NCBI GenBank assembly: GCA_945885475.1
Contig: CAMCYR010000035.1
Span: forward strand, 1 to 33,603
From: Chitinophaga pinensis
Lineage (GTDB): Bacteria > Bacteroidota > Bacteroidia > 2-12-FULL-35-15
Reading direction: 5' to 3'
DNA length: 33,603 nucleotides
Shown piece by piece: positions 6,454 to 15,394 of the stretch. The notes beneath the pieces are model-generated. The model saw only the letters and a program-made list of their open reading frames with translations, was not told the DNA's origin and did no database searches. Position numbers and translations under genes: made by a program. Position 1 is the stretch's first letter. Each line of letters opens with the position of its first letter.

Positions 6454-8262
6454 ATGGAAAAATCCGAACACATCGCAGGTATTGTAAAATCACTTCCCGA
6501 CAATCCGGGAGTATATCAGTATTATGATGTTGAGGGAACCATAATATACGTTGGGAAAGCAAAGAATTTAAAAAAAAGAGTTTCCTCTTATTTCAATAAA
6601 GATCAATCAGAAAATGGTAAAACAGCAATTCTGGTTAAAAAGATCGTTGACATTAAATTCATAATTGTTGATACAGAACTAGACGCGCTGCTGCTCGAAA
6701 ACAATCTCATTAAAAAGTACCAGCCCCGCTATAATGTTCTATTAAAAGATGACAAAACCTATCCCTGGATCTGTATCAAAAACGAACGCTTCCCACGTAT
6801 ATTTACAACTCGCTATGTTTTAAAAGATGGCTCCTCGTACTTTGGTCCATACGCCTCTGTTAAAGTAATGTATACAGTTTTAGAACTGGTGAAACAATTA
6901 TTCAAACTACGCAATTGCAATTTGAATCTATCGGAAGCGAACATCAAGTCAAAGAAATTTAAAGTTTGTCTGGAATACCATATCGGAAATTGCAAAGGAC
7001 CCTGTGTTGGCAATGAAAGTGATGAAGACTATAATCAAACTATTGCAAATATAAAAGAGATCTTAAAGGGAAATATTAGTACGGTATCGAAACATCTGAA
7101 AAACATTTTACAACAGCATATTGAAAAGTTAGAATTTGAAAAGGCACACTTTATCAAAGAAAAAATTGATGTACTAGAAAAATTTCAAAGCAGATCAACT
7201 GTCGTTAGTCCCACCATTACGAATGTGGATGTTTTTTCAATCACATCTGATGAAAAAACGGCCTATGTTAATTTTTTAAAAGTCGTGAATGGCTCGATCA
7301 TTCAGGGGCATACCATCGAAATAAAAAAGAAGCTGGATGAAAGCAATGAGGAACTCTTAACCCTTTCAATTGCAGAATTACGAGAACGGTTTCACAGCGA
7401 TGCGAAAGAAGTAATTGTTCCTTTTGAAATTGAAACAGAATTCCCTGGTATCGAATTTATAATGCCACAACGTGGAGATAAAAAACACTTGCTCGACCTT
7501 TCTGAAAGGAATGTTGACTATTACAAACGAGAAAAGATAAAACAAGAAAGTTTAGTTGATCCGGAGAGACATACAAAAAGGATCTTAGAGCAAATGAAAA
7601 AAGATCTTCGCCTTATTGAAGAACCAAGACACATTGAATGTTTCGACAATTCAAATTTTCAAGGCGCATATCCGGTTGCTGCGATGACCGTTTTCAAAGA
7701 TTGTAAAGCAAGCAAAAAAGACTACCGACATTTCAATATTAAAACAGTGGAAGGTCCTGATGATTTTGCATCTATGGAAGAAATCATTTACAGAAGATAC
7801 AAGCGTGTTCAGGAAGAAAACCAATCTATGCCACAATTAATTGTTATTGATGGCGGGAAAGGACAATTGAGCGCGGCATTACAGAGTCTTGATAAATTAG
7901 GGCTAAGGGGAAAAGTTGCAATAATAGGCATTGCTAAAAGATTAGAAGAAATCTATTTTCCGGGAGATTCAATTCCTTTGTATCTCGACAAAAGAAGTGA
8001 GACGTTAAAAATTATACAACAAATAAGAGATGAAGCGCATCGCTTTGGAATTACGCACCATCGAAGCAAACGGGATAAAGGAACGCTGAAAACAGAACTT
8101 ACGGAGATAAAAGGAATAAGCGACACAACATCTCAGAAATTATTATCTCATTTTAAATCCGTAAAAAAAGTAAAGGAAGCTACGGAGCAGGAGCTTATAG
8201 CTAACATTGGTAAAGCGAAAGGAAAACTGGTCTATGATTATTACAAAAATTTAAATGCATAA
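6454..8262 (+). CDS. uvrC: Excinuclease ABC subunit C
   Basis: The nuclease of nucleotide excision repair, which cuts on both sides of a UvrAB-marked lesion. 602 aa, normal length. In order: GIY-YIG nuclease domain (about 17-95; GVYQYY and IYVGKAKNLKKRV); a four-cysteine Fe-S-type cluster (C155, C172, C180, C184); UVR helical domain (about 205-245, LEFEKAHFIKEKID), which binds UvrB; RNase-H-like endonuclease half (IECFDNSNFQG with the catalytic Asp, VIDGGKGQL); C-terminal helix-hairpin-helix (ELTEIKGISDTTSQKLLSHF). Convergent with the glycosyltransferase gene, which ends 52 bp away. A photolyase gene is also present at 18152. Confidence 0.97.
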   Translation: MEKSEHIAGIVKSLPDNPGVYQYYDVEGTIIYVGKAKNLKKRVSSYFNKDQSENGKTAILVKKIVDIKFIIVDTELDALLLENNLIKKYQPRYNVLLKDDKTYPWICIKNERFPRIFTTRYVLKDGSSYFGPYASVKVMYTVLELVKQLFKLRNCNLNLSEANIKSKKFKVCLEYHIGNCKGPCVGNESDEDYNQTIANIKEILKGNISTVSKHLKNILQQHIEKLEFEKAHFIKEKIDVLEKFQSRSTVVSPTITNVDVFSITSDEKTAYVNFLKVVNGSIIQGHTIEIKKKLDESNEELLTLSIAELRERFHSDAKEVIVPFEIETEFPGIEFIMPQRGDKKHLLDLSERNVDYYKREKIKQESLVDPERHTKRILEQMKKDLRLIEEPRHIECFDNSNFQGAYPVAAMTVFKDCKASKKDYRHFNIKTVEGPDDFASMEEIIYRRYKRVQEENQSMPQLIVIDGGKGQLSAALQSLDKLGLRGKVAIIGIAKRLEEIYFPGDSIPLYLDKRSETLKIIQQIRDEAHRFGITHHRSKRDKGTLKTELTEIKGISDTTSQKLLSHFKSVKKVKEATEQELIANIGKAKGKLVYDYYKNLNA

Positions 8263-8314
8263 AAAAAGGCTTTGAAATAATGCGTACAAAGGAGCACTAC
8301 TTATTTCTGCTAAT

Positions 8315-10258
8315 TTACTTATAAACGATAACCTCCCAATTACTGTACTCGAAATTTATCTTTCCGGGATTCCATAAATATATTTTTAATTCATCATCCG
8401 GAGTTTCAAATGCTGGAAGTACAAACTGAAATTCCATCTTTTGTTTGCCGGTCGACTTTTTAAAATAGTCGCTCAAAAAGAAGTTTTGGTAATAAACTGT
8501 TTTATCTTTATTTGTGATTGCTGCAACGACTTGTAGTTTGTCGAGCAACTGATCACCTTCAAAATCAGCAACGACAAGCGCCTTCAGATCCTTTTCATTT
8601 TTCAATTCTGCTGCTTTTACAGAAATAGTGAGTCCGTATTCTATATCTGGATTAAATTTAAATAAAATAGAATCTGTCTTGCCGGAATTAAAAAAAGTCG
8701 TCTCCTTGGATATTCCTAAAAATAACTTCAACGATTTTAGTCTCATTTTGTCACTTTTTTTATAAAATGAAACCTTCCCATTTCCACCAATTCTTTCGAG
8801 CATAGAAGTAATAATCGGATATGATTTAATCACATCCGAGACCAAATAAATATCTTGTATTGCAACATAATCCCAATCAGACCAAAACAAAGACGTAGAA
8901 ATATTTTTTGCTGTTGTTCCCAAAACTGTATAACCCTTTCTGTTCATCAGAATCAATGGAACATTTGTGGTATAAGCATCAATAACCAGAATTTTCGCAT
9001 CTTTGGAAATACCTCTACCATCTAAATACGTTTCCGTACCGACAAAATTTTGACGGGTAATTTCTGCACGATCCCAAGGACCTGAATAGTAGCGTTCTGC
9101 TTGAATTTTTTGTGAGAAAACATAAAATAAAACAACCTGAATTACAAATATACCTGTCCACAGAAATTTCTGAAACGTTGTTTGCATTTTAATGCTGTTT
9201 ACAGAAAACACAAGCAATAAAATTACAGGAACAAAAAAGGAATCTAAAAAATAATAATCATGAGCAAAGTACTGACGAGCCATCAGTAAAAAATACAATC
9301 CAGTACCGCAAAAAACGATGAGTAGTTGAAACCATTGTCTTTTTTCTTCCACCAATAAGAATCTACGTTTTAAAAACAGAATTACGGTAGCACTAATAGA
9401 AACAAACAAAAGGGCATAATGAGAGAACGTAAAATAATGAAGTCCCCAATGATGTATCATTTCAGAGATAATTTCTTTAAGTTCCCTGAAGTTTTTTGCA
9501 GGCAATAAAAAATCGAGAAACATATTTCCATAGATCCTTCCCAAATGAACATTATAGAGATAGTATCCGACAAATACCGCAAAGGCAACTGAGAAAGAAA
9601 TTACTTCAATACGCTTTATTTTTTTATCCTTCAAAGCCATAAATAGTTGCTGAAGCAGTATTGCAAGCAAAAAGATGACGAACGGAAAACGCATAAGTGC
9701 TGCTAGCAAAAAGAAGGCAATGGCAAACAAAAAATGTTTTTTCTGTTCAGATTCTTTATAAGAAAAAAAATAGTAGTAGCCGGCAAAGGTGCAGGAGATT
9801 GCAGGTATACTGGGAAGAAATCCAATTTGATAGTAAAAATAAATAGGAGAAAAAAAGACAAACAGGACAACCAATCCGGATTTTATTTCAGATGATGTAA
9901 TTTTCTTTGCAAACAGATACAGATAGACCAAGCCTATTATACTTATAAAGAGTGTATAAACTCTAAAAATAAATGGAGCGGTTGATCCAAAAATTTTCAT
10001 ACTGATTGCAACAATAAATTCGTTTATTGGAAAATCAACACGTGTAATTCCTTCAAGTGTTTGTAGATTAAATGTTGCAGGATGAAAGAAATCAAAACCG
10101 TTATCTAAAAACCTGAGCGCAATGGCATACCGATCGCTTTGTGTCCAGGCATGAATAAAGGATGGAAATAAATTTATTGTTGATTCGTACAACAAAACAC
10201 TTAGTCCGAGCAATAACAATACAATTATGAGTATCGATTTTTTGTCAGAACTATTCAT
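8315..10258 (-). CDS. GT39/PMT-like integral membrane glycosyltransferase
   Basis: 647 aa with about ten hydrophobic helices, then a soluble C-terminal domain from roughly residue 410. The first loop after TM1 has the AWTQSDRYAIALRFLDNGFD motif, where GT-C enzymes place a catalytic acid, followed by HPATFNLQ and RVDFPINEF. GT-C enzymes use polyprenyl-phosphate sugars at the outer face of the inner membrane; the acceptor here is unknown. The C-terminal domain ends in beta-rich sequence (IYLWNPGKINFEYSNWEV). It starts 11 nt after gpsA on the same strand, so the two are probably cotranscribed. No typical partner cell-envelope genes are nearby. Confidence 0.75.
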   Translation of the reverse strand: MNSSDKKSILIIVLLLLGLSVLLYESTINLFPSFIHAWTQSDRYAIALRFLDNGFDFFHPATFNLQTLEGITRVDFPINEFIVAISMKIFGSTAPFIFRVYTLFISIIGLVYLYLFAKKITSSEIKSGLVVLFVFFSPIYFYYQIGFLPSIPAISCTFAGYYYFFSYKESEQKKHFLFAIAFFLLAALMRFPFVIFLLAILLQQLFMALKDKKIKRIEVISFSVAFAVFVGYYLYNVHLGRIYGNMFLDFLLPAKNFRELKEIISEMIHHWGLHYFTFSHYALLFVSISATVILFLKRRFLLVEEKRQWFQLLIVFCGTGLYFLLMARQYFAHDYYFLDSFFVPVILLLVFSVNSIKMQTTFQKFLWTGIFVIQVVLFYVFSQKIQAERYYSGPWDRAEITRQNFVGTETYLDGRGISKDAKILVIDAYTTNVPLILMNRKGYTVLGTTAKNISTSLFWSDWDYVAIQDIYLVSDVIKSYPIITSMLERIGGNGKVSFYKKSDKMRLKSLKLFLGISKETTFFNSGKTDSILFKFNPDIEYGLTISVKAAELKNEKDLKALVVADFEGDQLLDKLQVVAAITNKDKTVYYQNFFLSDYFKKSTGKQKMEFQFVLPAFETPDDELKIYLWNPGKINFEYSNWEVIVYK

Positions 10259-10269
10259 TGAAAATAAAA

Positions 10270-11268
10270 TTAAGATAATTTATCGGTAAGCAATTTCATT
10301 TCGATAGCCGGCGAAATCTTTTCATAAACAATGTTATAAACGGCATCAGTAATGGGCATATTTACTTTGAATTTTTTATTGATTTCATGGATGCATTTAA
10401 CACCGTAATAACCTTCGGCAACCATATTCATTTCTAATTGAGCATAACGAACAGAGTACCCTTTCCCGATCATGTTTCCAAACATGCGGTTTCTACTAAA
10501 TTGTGAATATGCCGTAACCAGCAGATCTCCCAGATAAGCTGAACTTTTTATATCTCTGTCAATTGGATGAACCACATCTACAAAGGCCATTATTTCCTGA
10601 ATTGCATTGGAGATCAATACAGCCTGAAAATTATCTCCATAACCGATTCCATGGCAAATCCCGCTAGCAATAGCAAATACATTTTTTAAAACAGCCGAAT
10701 ATTCAGTACCAAAAATATCATCTGAAACAGTTGTTTTAATGTAACGGCAATTCAACTGCGAAGCAACGAAATTAGCATTTTCTGTATTCTGCGATGCAAT
10801 TGTCAAATAGGAAAGCTTTTCCATTGCTACCTCTTCGGCGTGGCAAGGACCAGTAATAACGCCAATATTTTCGAGAGGAATATTATACTGGGTATTAAAA
10901 AATTCACCAACAATAAGGTTGTGCTCAGGAACAATGCCCTTGATTGCAGAAAATACTTTTTTATTTTTGAAATCTTCTACTGTCAATTCTTTTAAAGCAT
11001 CTTTTAAAAAGGCTGAGGGAACAGCCATAATTAATATGTCAGCTTTTGAAACAACCTCTTTTAAATCGGCACTTAATAAAAGTTTAGTGGTGTCAAACTC
11101 AACAGATGTCAGATAATTTGGATTGTGTTTATATTTTTTGATATGATCCAAAACCGTTTGGTTGCGAACCCACCAATGCACTTCTTTCGAATTATTACAG
11201 AGCATTTTTACAATGGCTGTTGCCCAACTGCCTCCTCCTATTACCGCTATTTGTGATCCCGAATTCAT
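10270..11268 (-). CDS. gpsA: Glycerol-3-phosphate dehydrogenase (NAD(P)+)
   Basis: Reduces dihydroxyacetone phosphate to sn-glycerol 3-phosphate for phospholipid synthesis. 332 aa. N-terminal Rossmann motif IAVIGGGSWATAI (7-19), then AVPSAFLKDAL, KGIVPEH, ITGPCHAEEVA, the catalytic Lys in YSAVLKNVFAIASGI, and the substrate-binding SRNRMFGNMIGKG. All are standard. It lies upstream of the membrane glycosyltransferase with an 11 nt gap. Confidence 0.96.
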   Translation of the reverse strand: MNSGSQIAVIGGGSWATAIVKMLCNNSKEVHWWVRNQTVLDHIKKYKHNPNYLTSVEFDTTKLLLSADLKEVVSKADILIMAVPSAFLKDALKELTVEDFKNKKVFSAIKGIVPEHNLIVGEFFNTQYNIPLENIGVITGPCHAEEVAMEKLSYLTIASQNTENANFVASQLNCRYIKTTVSDDIFGTEYSAVLKNVFAIASGICHGIGYGDNFQAVLISNAIQEIMAFVDVVHPIDRDIKSSAYLGDLLVTAYSQFSRNRMFGNMIGKGYSVRYAQLEMNMVAEGYYGVKCIHEINKKFKVNMPITDAVYNIVYEKISPAIEMKLLTDKLS

Positions 11269-11311
11269 TTTATTTCTTAATTTCTAGCACTTAAATTACA
11301 CAATTTTTCTA

Positions 11312-11533
11312 TTAACGCAAAACAACTCCAAGCGGTGTAGCATCTGAACTAACATAATCCAGTTGTTGAGCATCTATTTCTGAAAACAAATTTAACAAGG
11401 CCTTTTTTACTGCAACATGAACTTCATCAACTGTTATCTTTTTCATACACTGGTTATCTCCTTTGCATGTTGGTATCATAAATTCATGAACACAAGGACC
11501 GTTGCTTTGTTTGGTGCTTTTTCTCCGCAGCAA
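11312..11533 (-). CDS. Small hypothetical ORF between lysS and gpsA
   Basis: 73 aa, not recognised. The more protein-like part begins at an internal Met (MKKITVDEVHVAVKKALLNL), giving a 44-aa product with an amphipathic helix; the first 29 residues contain three Cys and may not be translated. The upstream codons overlap a small hairpin (CTCCGCA/TGCGGAG, about 11522-11539). No -7 box is visible. The rest of the 11534-11736 gap shows nothing further. It could be a real small protein or a chance frame. Confidence 0.3.
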   Translation of the reverse strand: MLRRKSTKQSNGPCVHEFMIPTCKGDNQCMKKITVDEVHVAVKKALLNLFSEIDAQQLDYVSSDATPLGVVLR

Positions 11534-11736
11534 TGCGGAGGTATGGGCCGATCAATTTCAGTATACAAAAATGTTTAGTGCAGTGTTAGTGCATATATAC
11601 CAACCAAAGTGAAAAGAAAACAGCCACAAAGAGGAAGCTGCCGTAATTCTTACTAACGAATTCTAAAAACTGTCTGTATGTTTTCAATGTCTTTCTTCTT
11701 TGTTAAAAAACCAAACTAATTTTGTTGCTCCCCTAA

Positions 11737-13446
11737 CTAATTATTTAATTGAAAAACAGGTCCTTCTCTTTTAACAACATTTTTTTCGGATAAAGAAGTC
11801 AGTATTTTATTCAATTGGTTTTTTGAGATTCCTGTTGCTTCACTGATACTTAAAACAGTTGACTGATTTTGATTTTTTACTACGTCCAACACTTTTTGTT
11901 CCTCTGCAGTCAAAACAACAAGCGCTTTCTTCACCTCTTCAGGCCTCATTTGAGGAAAGAATAACACATCTTGTATAGAAACATTGTTTGTCATGATCAT
12001 CGCCAAACGATCGATACCGATTCCAATTCCTGATGTTGGTGGCATACCATATTCCAATGCGCGTAAAAAATCATGATCGATGAACATTGCTTCATCATCA
12101 CCGCGCTCCATTAATTGTGCTTGCTCTTCAAAACGCTCGCGTTGATCGATTGGATCGTTTAACTCAGAATAGGCATTTGCCAGCTCTTTCCCGTTCACCA
12201 TCAACTCAAAACGCTCTACCAAACCCGGTTTACTGCGGTGCTTTTTTGTAAGCGGACTCATCTCCACGGGATAATCTGTAATGAATGTTGGCTGGATATA
12301 GTTGCCTTCACATTTCGCTCCGAAAATCTCATCGATCAATTTTCCTTTGCCGATATTGTCTGCTACCTCGATGTGTAATTGCTTACAGGTTGCCCGCAGC
12401 TGTGTCTCATCCATAGTGCTGATATCAACTCCGGTAAATTCTTTAATAGAATCGAACATGGTAATGCGCTTGAAGGGGCGTTTGAAATCAATCATTTTTT
12501 CACCAACAGGAACGGCTGTTGTACCATTCACATTGAGTGCAATTTTTTCTAGCAACTCTTCTGTTATATCCATCATCCAATTATAATCTTTGTATGCAAC
12601 ATAAAGCTCCATTACCGTAAATTCAGGATTGTGTGTTCTGTCCATTCCTTCGTTACGGAAATTGCGGGAGAACTCATAAACACCATCAAATCCACCAACA
12701 ATGAGTCGTTTCAGGTATAGCTCATTCGCAATACGCATATACATGGGGATGTTCAAGGAATTATGATGTGTCACAAACGGACGCGCAGATGCACCACCGG
12801 GAATTGCCTGCAAAACAGGCGTATCAACTTCCAAATAACCTCTCTCGTTATAAAAATCACGAATGGTATTCACCATTTTCGTGCGCTTGATAAACGTTTC
12901 TTTCACATTGGGATTTACAATCAGGTCTACATACCGCTGGCGGTAACGGAATTCAGGATCTGTTACCTCATCAAATACATTTCCTTCGTCATCGCGTTTA
13001 ACCGTTGGCAATGGTCGCAACGACTTACTTAACATTTTAAAAGACGTGGCATGTATAGAAATTTCGCCCACCTTAGTAACAAAAACAAAGCCGGTGATTC
13101 CAACAATATCTCCAAGGTCGGTATTCTTTTTGAATAATAAATCGAAGATACTTTTGTCATCGCCAGGGCAGATATCGTCTCGACGAATATAGATCTGGAT
13201 ACGTCCGCTAGCATCCTGCAAACTGACAAAGCAAGCCTTTCCCATATCACGATTACTCATAATACGCCCAGCAATGGATATGTTTTTATATTCTTCTTCC
13301 TTTCCCGGAGTAAAATTTTCTAAAATATCTTTTGCTGTAGCATTGATTTCAACCAATGCAGCGGGATAAGCATCAATCCCCATTTTGGTGATCTCTTCTA
13401 ATTTTGCTCTGCGCAATAATTCCTGTTCGTTTAATTCAGTGCTCAT
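11737..13446 (-). CDS. lysS: Lysyl-tRNA synthetase (class II) with C-terminal extension
   Basis: Charges tRNA-Lys. Residues 1-~145 carry the OB-fold anticodon-binding domain (ISIAGRIMSNRDMGKACFVS). The class II core follows with motif 2 FRNEGMDRTHNPEFT and motif 3 GIGIGIDRLAMI. 569 aa is about 65 longer than the usual ~505: after FFPQMRPEE comes a helical module (VLDVVKNQNQSTVLSISEAT, GISKNQLNKILTSLSEKNVV) resembling a winged helix-turn-helix. Similar long forms are, to my recollection, common in this phylum. A -7 box TATATTTG lies at 13483-13476, about 29 nt upstream. Divergent from the isomerase gene. Confidence 0.95.
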   Translation of the reverse strand: MSTELNEQELLRRAKLEEITKMGIDAYPAALVEINATAKDILENFTPGKEEEYKNISIAGRIMSNRDMGKACFVSLQDASGRIQIYIRRDDICPGDDKSIFDLLFKKNTDLGDIVGITGFVFVTKVGEISIHATSFKMLSKSLRPLPTVKRDDEGNVFDEVTDPEFRYRQRYVDLIVNPNVKETFIKRTKMVNTIRDFYNERGYLEVDTPVLQAIPGGASARPFVTHHNSLNIPMYMRIANELYLKRLIVGGFDGVYEFSRNFRNEGMDRTHNPEFTVMELYVAYKDYNWMMDITEELLEKIALNVNGTTAVPVGEKMIDFKRPFKRITMFDSIKEFTGVDISTMDETQLRATCKQLHIEVADNIGKGKLIDEIFGAKCEGNYIQPTFITDYPVEMSPLTKKHRSKPGLVERFELMVNGKELANAYSELNDPIDQRERFEEQAQLMERGDDEAMFIDHDFLRALEYGMPPTSGIGIGIDRLAMIMTNNVSIQDVLFFPQMRPEEVKKALVVLTAEEQKVLDVVKNQNQSTVLSISEATGISKNQLNKILTSLSEKNVVKREGPVFQLNN

Positions 13447-13475
13447 TTTCAGTTTCTCTTGTTTTTTAATATTTG

Positions 13476-13483
13476 CAAATATA
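13476..13483 (-). promoter_or_regulatory. -7 box of lysS
   Basis: TATATTTG on the minus strand, 29 nt before the lysS ATG. No well-placed -33 TTTG, so this is tentative. Confidence 0.35.
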
Positions 13484-13577
13484 CATGCTATGAGGCTTTT
13501 ATAGTCATGTTATTTGCCCTTTTTAAGTGTTTATTTCAAAAAAATCGTATTTTTACAAGCCTTTAGATATTTACAAT

Positions 13578-13613
13578 ATGAAACAAGTATGTTTCTTAAA
13601 ATTTAACGTGTGA
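13578..13613 (+). CDS. 11-codon upstream ORF overlapping the isomerase start
   Basis: ATG at 13578 opens MKQVCFLKFNV and stops at TGA 13611-13613, whose last A is the first base of the isomerase ATG (TGATG). This geometry would allow translational coupling. No repeat of one amino acid is present, so it is not an obvious attenuator peptide. It may be chance. Confidence 0.3.
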   Translation: MKQVCFLKFNV

Positions 13614-14596
13614 TGAAAACATTAGTAGCGAATTTTTCTAAACAATTGACAGAAGCAATTGCCATTGGCAGCAGTGCGAAACTGACACATTCCCAGCATA
13701 AAATTTCAAACGTATTGATCTGCGGATTAGGTGGTTCCGGGATAGGCGGAAGCATCGTTTCTGAACTTGTAATCGGAAACGCAAACGTGCCTGTCAATAT
13801 TACAAAAGGTTATTTTATTCCCGCATATGTTAATGAAAGTACACTCGTGATCATTTCATCTTATTCCGGAAACACGGAGGAAACGCTCAATTGTATGAAT
13901 CTGGCGATTGCAAAAAATGCAAAAATTGTTGCGATCACTTCCGGAGGAAAAGTATTAGAAACATCTAAAACAATTGGATTCGACTGCATCGTTGTTCCGG
14001 GTGGAATGCCACCCCGCTCTTGTCTTGGATATTCTTTGACACAATTGTTTTTTATTCTCGGATACAATAAGATCATCAACAACAACTATCAAGCAGAACT
14101 GGAAGCAGCTGTAAAACTAATTGATTCGGAAGAGAACACTATTATTGCAGAGGCAAGCAGCATAGCAAAAAAACTGATTGGAAAAATTCCCGTGATCTAT
14201 GCTACAACCTATAATGAAGGTGTCGCCATACGCTTCCGTCAACAACTGAACGAGAATTCGAAGATCCTTTGCTGGCATCATATCGTTCCTGAAATGAATC
14301 ACAATGAATTAGTTGGCTGGACTGAAAAAAATCACAACTTAAGTGTCTTGTTTTTTTTAGATAAAGATGACTATTCCAGAAATCTGGCCCGCGTTCAGAT
14401 CAATAAAGATGTAATGGAAAAATATGCGGCTGAAATCACTGAAGTATATTCAAAAGGTACCTCTGTCATTGAAAAGGCAATCTATTTCATTCATTTGGGC
14501 GATTGGATTTCAATTGCACTCGGAGAATTACGCGGTGCGGATCTAATGGAGGTGAATGTTATTAATCACTTGAAATCAAAACTTTCGGAGCTCTAG
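13613..14596 (+). CDS. Bifunctional phosphoglucose/phosphomannose isomerase family (SIS domains)
   Basis: 327 aa from ATG 13613; a GTG one codon earlier is less likely. First SIS domain: VLICGLGGSGIGGSIVSELV (about 32-51) and SSYSGNTEETL, the sugar-phosphate Ser/Thr loop. GMPPRSCLGYSL, then a second SIS domain with YATTYNEGVAIRFRQQLNENS and PEMNHNELVGW, which carries the conserved Glu and His of this isomerase family. It interconverts glucose 6-P, mannose 6-P and fructose 6-P. Ends with the family's ALGELRGADLMEVNVINHLK. Head-to-head with lysS; lipB follows 84 nt later. Confidence 0.92.
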   Translation: MKTLVANFSKQLTEAIAIGSSAKLTHSQHKISNVLICGLGGSGIGGSIVSELVIGNANVPVNITKGYFIPAYVNESTLVIISSYSGNTEETLNCMNLAIAKNAKIVAITSGGKVLETSKTIGFDCIVVPGGMPPRSCLGYSLTQLFFILGYNKIINNNYQAELEAAVKLIDSEENTIIAEASSIAKKLIGKIPVIYATTYNEGVAIRFRQQLNENSKILCWHHIVPEMNHNELVGWTEKNHNLSVLFFLDKDDYSRNLARVQINKDVMEKYAAEITEVYSKGTSVIEKAIYFIHLGDWISIALGELRGADLMEVNVINHLKSKLSEL

Positions 14597-14680
14597 GTTG
14601 TATCCCGATCTCTCCACCTTTATTCTTGACGTATCGCATAAAAGAGTTAACCGCACAAACAACGATTCGAAATTTATAGA

Positions 14681-15382
14681 ATGCAAAAAGTAAAATTAAT
14701 TGATCTGGGCCTCATCGACTACAAGGAAGCTTGGGATTATCAGGAAAAACTTTTTGCAGAAGTGGTTGATACCAAAGTTGCAAACCGCACGCTGCCCGAA
14801 AATCAACAACAAACAACCAATAATTTTCTTTTATTTTGCGAACACCCTCATGTGTATACACTGGGTAATACGGGAGACAAAGAGCATTTGCTCATCAGCG
14901 AAAATCAACTCAAAGAAAAAAACGCGAGCTATTATAAGATAAACCGTGGCGGAGACATTACATATCACGGACCCGGACAAATTGTTGGGTATCCGATTCT
15001 TGATTTGGATAATTTTTTTACTGATATCCATAAATACCTGCGTTTTTTAGAGGAAATGGTTATCCGTACATTAGCGGAATATAGTTTAACTGCCGAAAGA
15101 AGTGCCGGAGAAACGGGTGTTTGGCTGGATGCTTCAAATCCGACAAAAGCCAGAAAAATTTGTGCGCTTGGCGTTAGAGCAAGCCGCTGGGTAACAATGC
15201 ATGGTTTTGCATTAAATGTAAATGTCGATCTGAATTATTTTGGAAATATTATTCCTTGTGGAATTGTTGATAAAGCTGTAACATCACTGGACAAAGAATT
15301 GGGGCGAAAAGTAGACGAACAAGAAGTGAAGCAAAAATTAAAAAAACATTTTTCAGAATTGTTTTTAGCTCAATTTATTTAA
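14681..15382 (+). CDS. lipB: Octanoyl-[ACP]:protein N-octanoyltransferase
   Basis: Transfers octanoate from acyl carrier protein to lipoyl domains, the first step of lipoate synthesis. 233 aa. Motifs: RGGDITYHGPGQIVGYPILD (89-108), the catalytic Lys in ARKICALGVRAS (K159), MHGFALNVN, and the catalytic Cys in IIPCGIVDKAVTSL (C193). All active-site residues are present. No lipA in the window. Followed at 12 nt by the cupin gene, probably an operon. Confidence 0.96.
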   Translation: MQKVKLIDLGLIDYKEAWDYQEKLFAEVVDTKVANRTLPENQQQTTNNFLLFCEHPHVYTLGNTGDKEHLLISENQLKEKNASYYKINRGGDITYHGPGQIVGYPILDLDNFFTDIHKYLRFLEEMVIRTLAEYSLTAERSAGETGVWLDASNPTKARKICALGVRASRWVTMHGFALNVNVDLNYFGNIIPCGIVDKAVTSLDKELGRKVDEQEVKQKLKKHFSELFLAQFI

Positions 15383-15394
15383 TCTTCAAAATCA

